A DNA stretch of 64,000 nucleotides from Colias croceus (lineage: Eukaryota; Arthropoda; Insecta; Lepidoptera; Pieridae), in NCBI RefSeq assembly GCF_905220415.1, contig NC_059546.1, forward strand, positions 3,038,001 to 3,102,000. Direction: 5' to 3'. The notes under the pieces are model-generated. The model ran no database searches and was not told the origin of the DNA. It saw only the letters and a program-made list of their open reading frames with translations. Positions 38,401 to 48,274 of the stretch are shown here, in pieces; the stretch's first letter is position 1, and each line of letters begins with the position of its first letter. The position numbers were made by a program, and so were the translations under genes.

Positions 38401-41400
38401 GCACGCCGTACGGAGGACGGGACTCGTACGGCAGAGATCGGTATGCGGATAGGTAATATCCTAATATACACATACAAACATGCTTAAACAATATAAATAA
38501 AAATAAAAAAATTTCGGGACAATTTTCACACACGGCACGATCTGATCTCATACTAAACTTTCGCTTGTGTTATGGAAACCAGATGGCTGATAAACATACA
38601 TATATAATATACATTCATACATTTTACATTCATAAACTACATGAAACTACTTTTATATACTACATGAAGGTAGATATGGCCAGGGATAATATTAATTTTG
38701 TTATTCATGAAAACACTTAAGTTATAAAACTTTGTTCCACTCGATTTGACATGGTATAACTAAAAATTCAAGTTTCCCAATGGATTAAATAATTGTCGAG
38801 TTTATTCATTTACTTTTAACTTGTAAATGGTAAAATCTATATAACATTATTGTAGGTAAACTCAATATGATTTAAATATATTAAATTAATATACATACAC
38901 TCAATTTTTACTATATCACAATAGATATTTTATCACGTCGTATATCTTTCATAATCACAATCATTTTTTCCATTGGTACATAAAACAAAACAACTTTACA
39001 CTTTGTTGCTACTAATGTTGCTTTTACGATTATTACCTTGTTTTATATTAAAACAATTTTAGATAAATAACTATACAATTTGCACAATAAACTACAATTA
39101 AGATCATACTGATTTTATTTGTAGATAGATTATATCTATTTGTGCTAGATTAAAGAGGTTAACAAGACACCGTGTTACATTATTTATATGTTATTCGGTC
39201 GCTATATACCAACATTATTTTATTGCAATCATAAACTATTGTCTCTACCATAAAGTATAGTAATTTATATTTTATGGTAGCGTACTTGTCTTAATAGGCA
39301 TGACGACAGTATCCATAAATGATCGTATTAGTGATTTTAAGGGAAAATGTATAATAAATAAATTCAATATAGTGACTTAAAAATCTCAAAAACACTAAGA
39401 TTAATGAGATAATCAATAAAATAAAACATTGAAATTCAGCAGTTCGCCATTTTGACGTCACGCTTAAGTAAACAACTCACGTCAGATGTATTTTGTTGTT
39501 ATGAATATGTTATGAATACGCATTTTTATTTATTTTCTATTGTTTCACGTATGCTTTATCGACTCAGAACAGAAATATAATTGCGAATTCACGAATACGT
39601 GGTTTCGGGGTTCTCCGCGCCAACTTTATACAATCATTTCTTATTATTTTCTCGTATACTAACACATTTTTGAGTATAATTTTAATGTGGATTCACACTG
39701 CAATACTGCACACCACTTATAAACTTTGAAATTTGTTTCTATAACACGTCATATTAAATAAATATTTCTTTAATTTTCTTCGCAATGCATACAAATAATT
39801 ACGTATTTACTAAAGAGTGACGTCACGCTTACGCCATGACACCTCCGAGCTGTTTTGGAACAGTTGATAAATATTTTTTGAAAAATGGCTTTTATCTTCG
39901 TTAAATTTAAGTATATTACTGAAATATAGGGTTTTTCTTGTATAGTAAACGTATACACACATTATGGAAGAGGATTTCAAAATCTTTCGTCATGCCTATT
40001 AGAACCAATATATATTTAGAGCATTAAAAATTAAAGGCTAAAGTAGTAATATTGATTGTTCAGAGAGCAGCGAGGTTACGGTCGCGACGGTGAAAGGAGC
40101 GGGTACGGCGGCCGAGACGGGTTCCGGACCGCTGACAGAGAGGGCGGCGGCTTTAGGTAAATACCTTCTTATTCAGCTGTGTTTTCGTAAGCTAAGTGTA
40201 ATTTGTGGTATTAAATTTGATGATATAGATTTTTAAATGTATATGAGGACTAATATAATTTCTTTTTTAACAAAATATAATAGCTTCGTTCAAATTGTCA
40301 GAAATAAACTAAATTTAAATGAGACCACATGACAGACAGCAGCATTTCAAATAACAAAGGAATTTGTAAAATCAGTTCACCCAGTCAAAAATTCTGACGT
40401 AACACATCCATAAATAAAATACAGTTGAGAGAACCCTGTCCTTCTTTTTAAAAGTCGGTTAAAAATAGAGATTATATGTTATTTTATTTGTTACAGCCGT
40501 GACAGCAGAGGGTTCGGCAGTAGAGGATTTGGAGATCGGGATCGAGAGAGGGATCCGCCTAGAGAAGGTAATTCATAATGTTTGACGCCGTATTACGATA
40601 TTTGTGTATATGTATTCGTATTTTTTTTAAATTTATTCGTATCCGTTTACCTATGTTAAAGTTAGTTTGTATAAAATAGAAAAAGCTTCTATACACTTGT
40701 AGTGCTTAATTTAGCTAATTTTATCCATTGCATAAATAATATACACCTGATCTCCATTACGCCTGACCTCTCGGCCACTCGTAATCCCACTTCAGAAACC
40801 GTATTTATTTATTTATTTAGAACACTTCATTGTACAAAACAGTAAAGGAAATGTGGTACAAATTAATGAAGTACAAAAATTTTGCACAATAGGCGGCCTT
40901 ATTGCTACACAGCAATCTCTGCCAGGCAACCTGGTAGGAAAGGAAATGTGAGAAGAATAAGGATAGCGTATTTCTTCTATTTGTTCGCTTTACGTGCCAA
41001 AGAGATGACTTTTATGCCCGGTTCCTATATTCAACGGATCGTCATAGTATCAAAGCTACTATCCGTTTTTCTAGAACTAACTACGAGTCGTTATTACCGT
41101 TCCACAATTTTATTTCTTGACGTGCTATCGACGGACATCCGTTGGTCATAAAAATACCGAGCCCTCTTCACTCACAGATGTGCGTTTCGTTATAAGCCAA
41201 ATTGAAATTAAAATAACACAAAATTCAGGACAAAATAAGTTAAATATACAGCCGAATTATAAACTTTAAGAATAAAGTTTCTTATTAATAAAGAACTAAT
41301 ACTAAAGAACTATATATTTGTAGACATCTGCGTGATAATTTTCCTTCTAAACAACCTAATGCGTTACACAGAAAGCAAAAACGGAACGTTTATCTCGCGC

Positions 41401-44400
41401 ACGCGTGCATTGCTTGTCAGTTGTCAAATTATTGTCATTCATTGTTGATTGATGATTCATTGTCAAGTTTTATAATTAAAGAATAACAATACAACGACCA
41501 CTGTTTATATATTTATTAAAAATGGATATTACGCCGGTAAGTACGCCTTTATATTTCTTCTTTAAAATCGTCTGCCGCTTACTTTTTGCTTCGGACACTT
41601 TTAAAGTCAAACATATTTCTGTTACAGAAATCGAAGAAGGCTATGAGTAAAGACGAGATTGCTCAATTATTATAACCAGTAAGGAGACTAATGCTTCTAC
41701 GAATAAATTAAAGGATGAATGTTGGACTTCGTTGACCAACACATTTAATGCAAAAATTGGTCAAATACCTACCAGGAAAACTTTTTATTTTCAGCCAAAA
41801 AATTCAAACATAATAAGGATGATGGACAAATATTATGAAGAAATAATTGAAATACTGAACACACAATAATTGAAATACTGAACACACAATAACTAATTAA
41901 TTTTTGTATATTATTAAGCAATATATCTAGACATACGGTAGAAAAAGAATTTGTTAGGTAGTGCTAAATGTAAATCTTATGTAAAAAATGTATTTAGTTC
42001 AGAGAGCCTATTACAGCGTTAAGGAATATAATATAGAAGATGATAATCGATGGAGGGTTGTCGTGTAAGAATCACAGGACAGTTCTTTGGCATATATTAT
42101 GTAGTTACATATTACTATGTAAAATTAAACATAGTTATAAAGAAATAAAACTTTTATTCCATTTTATTATGTACTTTTATTTATTTTTTATTATTTACAA
42201 TACAATGTTTAAAAAATTGATTTCTACATTGCAAACATAGACACATATATATACTAGTGGTCCGCCCCGGCTTCGCCCTTGGTACATGTTTATGTTTTCT
42301 TTCCATAATAACCATCCTCGTACTTCAAGGAACATTATAAAAAAAATAATTATCGAAATCGGTCCACCCGTTCACGCGTGATGCCGTGACCAAGGGAAAT
42401 AGGTCTGCCACTGATATCGATATTGTGCCTAAAGCATAGAACCTCAGCGTCAACAGTAATTGATGTTATGGAGATACCCCATGATTCCTGAAATGACAAC
42501 ATAAATTAGGTATGTAATAAGGTTAGACGTGTTTGGTATAATATTAATGCCTCCATTAAACTAACCTGGCTCCTTTTATTCGTACGTCTGGATAAATTTC
42601 AAGAAGTAATTGTTCAACAGATTCTTTATCAAGTCGAAATCTCAATTGAAATTCGTGAGAATCCAGGGTCGCAAAAAAATCCACTCTTTCTCTATAATAT
42701 ATACTCTTTCACGCCCACTATCTTCTTCCGAAATTCGATATAATATTAAACACTTCTCTATCACTATCTGAACTCCACATTTCGATATTGAAGCGGAAAC
42801 AATGAAATAGTAAGAATTTAGAGCCAGCGCGCACGAGCAACTTTGTCTCCGCAACTATTTTGTCTCTCCCATCAATTTGTATGGGGAGTTGCGTCGCTAC
42901 GTGCGCGCACTTTCATACTAGCCCATGGGAGGGAGAGACAAAATAGTTGCGGAGACAAAATAGTTGCGGAGACAAAGTTGCTCGTGCGCGCTAGCTCTTA
43001 GAGCCAGCGCGCACGAGCAACTTTGTCTCCGCAACTATTTTGTCTCTCCCATCAATTGTATGGGGAGTTGCGTCGCTACGTGCGCGCACTTTCATACTAG
43101 CCCATGGGTGGAGAGACAAAATAGTTGCGGAGACAAAATAGTTGCGGAGACAAAGTTGCTCGTGCGCGCTGGCTCTTAACCGCCCGAAATCGACGGGTAA
43201 ACAAAATGCTATACGAATAGTAACTTTGACAGCATAATGACATTAAAAATATTTATAGGAACGCGATAAACTGTCTTCTCCATACAATATGCTTACCGTT
43301 CGTTAATAGTAACCCTCCCATCCGTCAGTAGGAAGCCGTCGGTAAGTTGCTTGACGAGACGTTTTTTATAGGAACGATTTTCGCTTACGCTTGGTTAATT
43401 ATACTACTATTCGTAACTAAAACGGATCGTTTTTCAAATATAGGAACCGGGCATTACTCAATAAATTTAATATTTTTGATATTTTGTTGCAGCGGAGAAG
43501 CCCCGCGAGCGGCCGAAGCTGAACCTGCTGCCTCGCACGGTGCCGCGCGAGGCCGAGCCGGCGGCCGACGAGCGCGCGCCCAAAGCGGCGCCCGCGGTCT
43601 TCGGCGGCGCCAAGCCCGTCGACACCGCTGCCAAGTGAGTGCACTGTAGTTTTTATATTATAACTAGCTGCTCCGCGCGGTTTCACCCCCGTGGCTCCAC
43701 CCCTGTTGGTCGTAGCGTGATGATATATTATAGCCGATAAATGGGCTATCTAACATCGAAAGAATTTTTCAAATCGGACCAGTAGTTCCCGAGATTAGCG
43801 CGTTCAAACAAACTCTTCAGCTTTATAATAGTAGTATAGATTTTTTACTAGCGGTCCGCCCCGGCTTCGTCCGTGGTACATATTTTGCAATAAAAAATAG
43901 CCTATGTTCTTTCTCAGGGTCTAAAGATTGTCTGTGACAAATTTCATCAAAATCGGCCCAGTAGTTTATGAGCCTATTCATCACAATCAAACAAACAAAC
44001 AAAGTTTTCCTCTTTATAATATTAGTGTAGATTTCATAATAACAAATGATACATGCTTTACATTAAGTGATAAGTGATAGTTATAGACTGATAGTAATAG
44101 GTGTATTAAGAACACTATTTCTATTGTCATATGTGTTGTAATTAGCCAATACAAGCTTCGGTCACAAAATATGTGCTATGCTAACTGCTATCACAGTATG
44201 GATACTGCCAGCTTCTTGTTGATAGCATACTATACTTGTTACATGTTACTGTGTACATAAATGTTTTTTGAAATTCTTCATATGTATGATATTATAAAAT
44301 TATGTTCCTTTACTTAAATGAATTGATAATATACGCCATAATGTTTTTGCACAATAACCAATAATTGCGGTTACTTTAATAATTGCGATCGTTGTTTTAT

Positions 44401-45969
44401 ACAATTGTGCTAGAACAAAAGTGGGTCTATTAGACACCGTGTTGAGTTCGTACGCAATTCGGTCGCAATACACCAACATTATAAGATTTGACGTCATAAG
44501 CGTGGCATCACTTTAATTAAACACGTGTTTTGACAAAATAAGTTGTTTAAACTGAATACTTAAATTGATTACTAATTTATTTTAATGTTTGTCTAGGGAG
44601 CGTGAGATAGAAGAACGCCTAAGGAAACAGGAAGAAGAATCACGTCGGGCCGCTGACGAAAAGTCGCGCTGGGGACGAAAGGTAAAAGAATAATGCATAG
44701 ATATTATTGCATTTTTTATACGCAAGCATAAATAATAAAATGTTCAATAATGATGAAAATATTATGCGGTGAAGTTATTTATTTTATTAAATAAACAATT
44801 ATCTTTCACAGAATGATCACTCTGGAGACCGTCGCGCTGCACCTAGACGTGGTAAGTAAAAAATAAAATTTTGTTTTATGAATTCATTTTCTTTATGTAG
44901 TCATAAAATGCAAGATAAACAGAACTCAACAGATTAGCGTATCTAATTTATTATCTAACTTCACACCAATGTACTAAATGCAACACAATATGACGAATAA
45001 TTCTATATCATGACTGTTTAACAGACGAGCGTCCGCGCGACACGCGCAGCTACAACCGCGAGCGCCGCGACTACTCGAAGGACGACAAGGACGCGCCGCG
45101 CGACTACTCGCGCGAGTCTCGCGACAACAGGCGCGACTACTCGCGTGACGCGGAGCACAGAGACGGGCGCGCGCACAGCGGCGAGCGCGCGCCCAGCCGC
45201 GACCGCACGCCCGAGCGGCCGCCGCGCGACTGCGAGCGCCGCGACAGCGGGCCCGAGAGCGGTGGAGAAGGGGAGCGGGGGGAGGGGGGCGAGCGCAACG
45301 GCCGCCCGTCCCGCTCGCGCGACCGCCGCGACAGCCTGGAGGACAAGCCGCTGCCCAAGCTGAAGGAGCAGGAGAAACCGGTATGTTGCACACATAGTGC
45401 GTGCACATGATTCAAACTTTGTGCATGGAAACAAACTGAAGCGATTTGCCAAGTTACATTGTTGTGATCAACAGTCGGAAAGTATGTTTAGAGAAACATC
45501 TATTTTGTGTTTCCACACTTGTTTCTTACTTTTAAAATATGTTATATATGCATCAGACATTTTGCACATTAACCAATAATTGCAGTTTAATTGTGATAAT
45601 TGTTTTATATTATAAATTGTGCTATATCAAAAGTGGGTCTATTAGACACCGTGCTGCGTTTGTACGCAATTCGGTCGCAATACACCGACATTTTTATAAT
45701 AATAAATTATAAAATATTAATAGAATGAACCGCTTTTCTTGAGAAAATTAAAAATTTTAAGATTTTATGTTTTGGTCTGATTTTACATATTACAAGTACA
45801 TAACTTGTTTCAATTAATTGAAGTTCATTTACTTTTTAATCTTTAGAAAACAATTTTGAAATTCAATTAACTTGCAGTGGATAATATCTATTTTCGTTTG
45901 TTACAGAACTTCATAGCATCAAACAAATTTAGCTTCTTAGAAGACGCGGACGACGGCGGCTCAGATTAA
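32456..45969 (+). CDS. eIF4B: Eukaryotic translation initiation factor 4B (14 exons)
   Basis: RNA-binding cofactor of the eIF4A helicase, acting in the cytoplasm to help 43S complexes scan mRNA. Fourteen exons join in frame to 1644 nt (547 residues plus stop). Order: MAATGKKTKKPKW start and SWAD motif (about 33-36); conserved VLPSASRAAR (56-65); an RRM at about 81-154 with RNP2 AHISNLPY and RNP1 KGYGYIDF; a long Arg/Asp/Gly/Tyr-rich disordered region; RPKLNLLPRTVP; the signature FGGAKPVDTAAKEREIEERL; a charged Arg-rich tail; C-terminus SNKFSFLEDADDGGSD. Mammalian eIF4B shares this layout and is slightly longer. The coding exons are GC-rich against AT-rich introns that carry many elements. Confidence 0.95.
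32932..33042 (+). CDS. eIF4B: eIF4B exon 2 (N-terminal conserved block)
   Basis: Acceptor TTGCAG, donor GTAAGT. Encodes KKTKKPKWVKANITDIIAEP, then a segment ending NSWADPENEE, matching the eIF4B N-terminal DFLAE...SWAD block. Confidence 0.9.
33163..33368. mobile_element. 206 bp MITE with TTA duplication, eIF4B intron 2
   Basis: Inverted ends of more than 30 bp start GGCTGGTTGCAGAGCTTGAC and are flanked by TTA at 33160-33162 and 33369-33371. The TTA duplication suggests a PIF/Harbinger-type MITE. Non-coding. Confidence 0.88.
33389..33620 (+). repeat. Dispersed repeat shared with 37622-37838, copy 1
   Basis: Starts GGGAAGGTCTGAGCAAAGGT, contains GGAGACCAGAAA and GGAATTTCCCACGACTTGCA, and ends CTCAATTCAGACTAGTCT. 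The second copy is in another eIF4B intron in the same orientation. Nature unknown; possibly a retroposon fragment. Confidence 0.65.
34318..34508 (+). CDS. eIF4B: eIF4B exon 3 (linker and first half of RRM)
   Basis: Acceptor TATACAG, donor GTAAGT. Encodes PSYGHSGSRARTQVVLPSAS, the ..AAR motif, then PPYIAHISNLPYDVDDSAIS with RNP2. The acceptor at 34316-34317 was chosen because it keeps the reading frame through the split codon. An internal ATG at 34324 is in another frame. Confidence 0.92.
35270..35377 (+). CDS. eIF4B: eIF4B exon 4 (RRM, RNP1)
   Basis: Acceptor TTACAG, donor GTAAGT; 36 whole codons. Encodes NLRLPREGDRLKGYGYIDFE, with RNP1 KGYGYIDF, then DRESLVNAMNISDL. Confidence 0.93.
35763..35854 (+). 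CDS. eIF4B: eIF4B exon 5 (end of RRM)
   Basis: Acceptor CTCAACAG, donor GTAAAA. Encodes TIGGRRIRIEVYTKENDRRG, the last RRM strand (GRRIRVDV in vertebrates), and the beginning of the Arg-rich region. Confidence 0.92.
36130..36560 (-). mobile_element. RTE-type LINE fragment (reverse transcriptase C-terminus)
   Basis: Minus-strand frames joined by a frameshift near 36345 encode LREKLAICQRAMERSMTGAR, then RIRNTTLRSKTKLTDI, then KWRWAGHM, then KRNRGRQKVKWEDDLK and FLEEAYANR. This is the well-known C-terminal tail of lepidopteran RTE-class endonuclease-reverse transcriptases. It is truncated, broken and antisense to eIF4B in intron 5. Confidence 0.85.
36822..36988 (+). CDS. eIF4B: eIF4B exon 6 (RD-rich repeats)
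   Basis: Acceptor TTACAG, donor GTGAGT. Encodes EYDPERTMGDWRSGPRAVPE, then repeated RDMG units (three DMGRDRD-type repeats). Corresponds to the DRYG-rich region of vertebrate eIF4B (TDWRARP motif upstream). Confidence 0.9.
37622..37838 (+). repeat. Dispersed repeat shared with 33389-33620, copy 2
   Basis: GGGAAGGTCTGAGTAAAGGT at the start and ACTCGATTCAGACTAGTCT at the end, in eIF4B intron 6, same orientation as copy 1. The middle is diverged. Confidence 0.65.
38341..38452 (+). CDS. eIF4B: eIF4B exon 7
   Basis: Acceptor ATGTCAG, donor GTAATA. With the split first codon it encodes SSADNKPGAWRDAERPAEPP, then RTPYGGRDSYGRDRYADR, continuing the Arg/Asp/Tyr/Gly-rich region. GC-rich coding sequence stands out from the AT-rich introns. 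Confidence 0.88.
39078..39217 (+). repeat. eIF4B intronic element, copy 1 (intron 7, most diverged)
   Basis: Shares TTTGCACAATAA, TTGTGCTAGA, AAGACACCGTGTT, ATTCGGTCGC and ACCAACATTAT, in the same order, with 44339-44484 and 45558-45699. If the inserted element at 39292-40001 is removed, this copy ends about 136 nt before exon 8. Confidence 0.6.
39292..40001. mobile_element. TA-flanked DNA element (ATAGGCATGACG ends), uninterrupted copy
   Basis: Terminal inverted repeats TAATAGGCATGACG (39292) and CGTCATGCCTATTA (ending 40001), consistent with a TA target duplication. It is the inverted counterpart of the longer copy at 49981-51510 and serves as its empty-site control. No transposase recognised. 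It lies in eIF4B intron 7. Confidence 0.88.
40064..40156 (+). CDS. eIF4B: eIF4B exon 8
   Basis: Acceptor TTGTTCAG, donor GTAAAT. Encodes REQRGYGRDGERSGYGGRDG, then FRTADREGGGFR. Several AG options exist; the one at 40062-40063 is the first AG and keeps the frame. Confidence 0.85.
40497..40567 (+). CDS. eIF4B: eIF4B exon 9
   Basis: Acceptor GTTACAG, donor GTAATT. Encodes SRDSRGFGSRGFGDRDRERD and PPRE, matching the vertebrate GSGRRAFGSGYR-like end of the DRYG region. Confidence 0.88.
40800..40945 (-). mobile_element. Retroposon fragment (ACACTTCATTGTACAAAA type)
   Basis: A TTTATTTATTTAGAACACTT start, then GGCGGCCTTATTGCT and CAATCTCTGCCAGGCAACC. Relatives are at 56786-56945 and 57590-57712. 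A familiar lepidopteran repeat in eIF4B intron 9. Confidence 0.6.
41522..41869 (+). pseudogene. Broken Myb/SANT-like (zeste-type) DNA-binding domain gene
   Basis: ATG at 41522 gives MDITP, then a donor GTAAGT at 41537; an exon after ACAG at 41628 continues KSKKAMSKDEIAQLL and hits TAA at 41673-41675. A shifted frame then reads ITSKETNASTNKLKDECWTS, LTNTFNAKIGQIPTR, ending at TAA 41867-41869. This resembles the Myb/SANT-like family (..T..TN..K...W..I...FNA), often linked to transposons. The frameshift, the loss of the region after the domain, and the position inside eIF4B intron 9 mark it as dead. A 24 bp tandem duplication covers its end. Confidence 0.6.
42254..42420 (+). mobile_element. Lepidopteran retroposon, CTAGTGGTCCGCCCCGG subtype
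   Basis: Begins ACTAGTGGTCCGCCCCGGCT and contains CCATCCTCGTACTTCAAGG and GTTCACGCGTGATGCCGTGA. Related to 27927-28103. eIF4B intron 9. Confidence 0.7.
42821..42997. mobile_element. Palindromic MITE, tandem copy 1
   Basis: Starts GAGCCAGCGCGCACGAGCAA and ends with the inverse; TTA lies at 42818-42820 and 42998-43000. About 45 bp inverted ends contain a duplicated 17-mer (AAAATAGTTGCGGAGAC). The TTA duplication suggests PIF/Harbinger. It is adjacent to a second copy. Confidence 0.92.
43001..43175. mobile_element. Palindromic MITE, tandem copy 2
   Basis: A nearly identical second unit (175 bp) that shares the central TTA with copy 1 and ends before TTA 43176-43178. Frames here are repeat-derived. 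Confidence 0.92.
43493..43634 (+). CDS. eIF4B: eIF4B exon 10 (PKLNLLPRTVP and FGGAKPVD motifs)
   Basis: Acceptor TTGCAG, donor GTGAGT. Encodes EKPRERPKLNLLPRTVPREA and then VFGGAKPVDTAAK, the most family-specific motif of eIF4B outside the RRM. Strongly GC-rich. Confidence 0.95.
43663..44034 (+). mobile_element. Two retroposon pieces in eIF4B intron 10
   Basis: The first (43663-43843) starts CTAGCTGCTCCGCGCGGTTT; the second (43849-44034) starts CTAGCGGTCCGCCCCGGCTT and ends CTTTATAATATTAGTGTAGA. Both carry the AAATCGG.CCAGTAGTT motif of this repeat class. Confidence 0.7.
44339..44484 (+). repeat. eIF4B intronic element, copy 2 (intron 10)
   Basis: Contains AATGTTTTTGCACAATAACC, two ATTGCG, the block AAGTGGGTCTATTAGACACC, two CGCAAT and CACCAACATT. 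The ATTGCG and CGCAAT pairs could base-pair in nested fashion, as could AATGTT and AACATT at the ends. It ends 112 nt before exon 11. Confidence 0.75.
44597..44681 (+). CDS. eIF4B: eIF4B exon 11 (charged helix)
   Basis: Acceptor GTCTAG, donor GTAAAA. Completes the lysine codon, then EREIEERLRKQEEESRRAAD, matching the vertebrate AREREVEERLQKEQE helix directly after FGGAKPVDTA. Confidence 0.93.
44812..44851 (+). CDS. eIF4B: eIF4B exon 12 (40 nt)
   Basis: Acceptor TTCACAG, donor GTAAGT. Encodes NDHSGDRRAAPRR. Short, but both splice sites are strong and the phase fits. Confidence 0.82.
45025..45380 (+). CDS. eIF4B: eIF4B exon 13 (Arg/Asp-rich tail)
   Basis: Acceptor TTAACAG, donor GTATGT; 356 nt. 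Encodes DERPRDTRSYNRERRDYSKD, repeated DYSRE/DYSRD units, ERAPSRDRTPERPPRD, and KPLPKLKEQEKP. GC about 75 percent, so long frames also open on the minus strand; these are shadows. Confidence 0.92.
45558..45699 (+). repeat. eIF4B intronic element, copy 3 (intron 13)
   Basis: Nearly identical to copy 2 over two 25 nt blocks (around 45629 and 45661): AAGTGGGTCTATTAGACACC and TACGCAATTCGGTCGCAATA. One ATTGCG is ATTGTG here, which could still pair with CGCAAT through a G-U. It ends 207 nt before exon 14. Confidence 0.75.
45907..45969 (+). CDS. eIF4B: eIF4B exon 14 (C-terminus and stop)
   Basis: Acceptor GTTACAG. Encodes NFIASNKFSFLEDADDGGSD and TAA. Comparable to the acidic vertebrate C-terminus (..SKFSSASKYAAL...DE). 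Confidence 0.9.
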   Translation, partial: NFIASNKFSFLEDADDGGSD

Positions 45970-46895
45970 GTTCGTCTGTCTGTGTGTCTCATGTGACTCA
46001 GTGCTCAGTGTAAATTCACGAGTGACACCGGCTGCGGCGCTATACAAGTGCTAGCGGCCGGTTTACGTGTATATTAGGGTTTGCTACATGCACATTATGC
46101 CTCGAGGTCAGCCCCAGCCTTCATTGTATGCGCAAACTGTGTTTATATCCCCCAAAATCATTGGGACGCTCAATCTATGGAATTTTTGTCATTAATTTAC
46201 ATAGAAATTCATATTGTCTTTATTATGTGTTGTACAAATTGTATAACAGCAAGCAATCAGCCATGAAATATGTGAAGACAGTTTGTGGAGGGGTACAGTG
46301 GAGGCTGGGGCGATGACCGCGAAATTATTGATGTAAATTTTCTATGGGTTTGTTACATTTATAATGCGGTGTAAACAGTTACCTAGTTTAACTGTGTGGA
46401 GCGAAAATGCTGATTCCTAAATGATGAACTGATTGTCTTCACGGGTGCTCCCTCTCCTCTGTGTATAATGTAAACTGATATTATCCAAGAACATTGTTCA
46501 AGTGTTACTCCTTTGTCATTTTGCTGCAATGTTGCAACGCTACCAATAGGGAATCTTATTTTTTCTTTATTTTAGATTTGTCTATACTATATTTAGTCGA
46601 TTTAGATTATTATTAGAATGTTAATTGTATTATTTATCTTTACATTCGAAATTTGTTGAAATCAAATGCTGTTTTGGCTCAATATCGGTTGCCATACTGA
46701 CGGACGCCCTCTGCGCGCATTCGCTTTCATCAACAAATCGAACCACCATATTATTATGTTAAGGCTGGTCACAAGAATTTTCGTATTGATCCTATGATGG
46801 TGTCCGAAGAAATGTTATTATTTGTAATATTAACAGAATTTGGTACATAATGTCTATTTGTGAATTATAAATAAATTACTCTTTTTACAGCATTT
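45970..46895 (+). other. eIF4B: eIF4B 3' UTR with poly(A) signal
   Basis: About 900 nt follow the stop, with AATAAA at 46870-46875 as the likely cleavage signal. Small frames inside are not genes. Confidence 0.6.
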
Positions 46896-46899
46896 TTTG

Positions 46900-48030
46900 T
46901 TTTATTTTTACCAAAAATGGATTTTTGTAATTTTTAAAAGGTCACATTGACAGGATAAATTTACATGTACCCACAAGTCCTTACAAATGAAAATATTAGT
47001 GGAGCTAATTTGGTCAGGCAAATGTCAAAACACCAATTTATTAAATTGAGGATTGACCATTCAAACTTGAATTAGGTATAAAATGTCTTATTTCCGTATA
47101 TCCTAGGGCCACCAGACCTGACGACGGAAGAAATGTGGACGATTGGATAGTGGCGAAACCGGAGTGGACCACTAGAGAAATACACAATACGAACTTTGTG
47201 CATAACAGAAAAAAAAGCAAATTATCCACTTTTTATTATGTGCACATAGCAACTTTGGCAACAAAAATTGCGAATTCCTTTGACTATGCGATACGATTTT
47301 GCCAGCGGTTTTTCCTGTTTTTCTAGATCTCCCCGCCACTTCAACGTAGAAATTTTATAAAGTTGTCCTAAGTGACTTAATACATCAGCAATAATATTCT
47401 AACAGAGAAAATTCCCATCAAAACCGGTCCAGTCGTTCCACAGATTAGCTAGAATAAACAGTTAAAAATTGTAAAATTTATGTTATTTGTGTAACTATAT
47501 GCATATGGATGCATTAAATAAAAAGTAGTTATTTTATTATATCAAACAATAATGGTGTAGATTAATTGATTAGCTTCATAATTATTGTTTCATTATTTGA
47601 TATTTTGTTATGTTTACAAATAAAATTCAACATGAAACTAGCTGTGGTACCCCGCTTCGCTCAGGATGTTGATATGAGATAATACTTTTTTATACATAGT
47701 TAAACCATATTTTTTATTTTGTCATGAGGGGTATTATACAGGGTGTCCCACTGTTGGTATACTAAGCTCAAAGGAGGTTATAGTTTTGCATACGCTGAGT
47801 AACGTAAAAAATACTTAAAATTCCAGACGCATTTTTTTTCAAATAGATGAATTCTTATAACTCTTTGTGTATATACCCATAACAATCAACCCGCCCAACT
47901 TTGCCACCAGCACGTGAGCTATCGTTTAACATTATGTTTTCATAGACCAAATGCTCACATTAGAGAAGCGGTCATGAAGATGCTTTTTGTTCTGTCCTAT
48001 AGTAGGTAGGTGTACGTTAATTATGGTTTT
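46900..48030. other. Intergenic region
   Basis: A retroposon start (CTAGCTGTGGTACCCCGCTTC at 47638) and ACAGGGTGTCCCAC at about 47739 suggest degraded repeats. A frame at 47135-47326 is unrecognised. Confidence 0.4.
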
Positions 48031-48031
48031 T

Positions 48032-48274
48032 AACCGACTTCAAAAAAAAGGAGGTTATCAATTCGGCCGGTATGTTTTTTTTTTTTTTTTAATGTATGTA
48101 CACCGATTACTCCGAGGTTTCTGAACCGATTTGCGTGATTCTTTTTTTGTTCGATGCGGGATGGTGTCGAATTGGTCCCATAAAAATTTTATTCGAATAG
48201 GCCCAGTAGTTTTTATTTTATGAGCATTTTTGTCTGTATTTGTAAATGTTGTAAGTGCAAGTTTGAAGTCGGTT
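48032..48274 (+). repeat. Dispersed element with AACCGACTTC ends, copy 3
   Basis: The best-preserved copy of the element at 2011 and 26721, with both AACCGACTTCAAA and TTTGAAGTCGGTT ends. Confidence 0.85.

Noticed and set aside
43347..43686. 100-codon plus and 89-codon minus frames around exon 10
   Set aside because: The plus frame reads the eIF4B exon out of phase; the minus frame is antisense to it.
44974..45452. Two 144-codon minus-strand frames opposite eIF4B exon 13
   Set aside because: Shadows of a very GC-rich exon; Ala/Arg-rich translations without any family signature.
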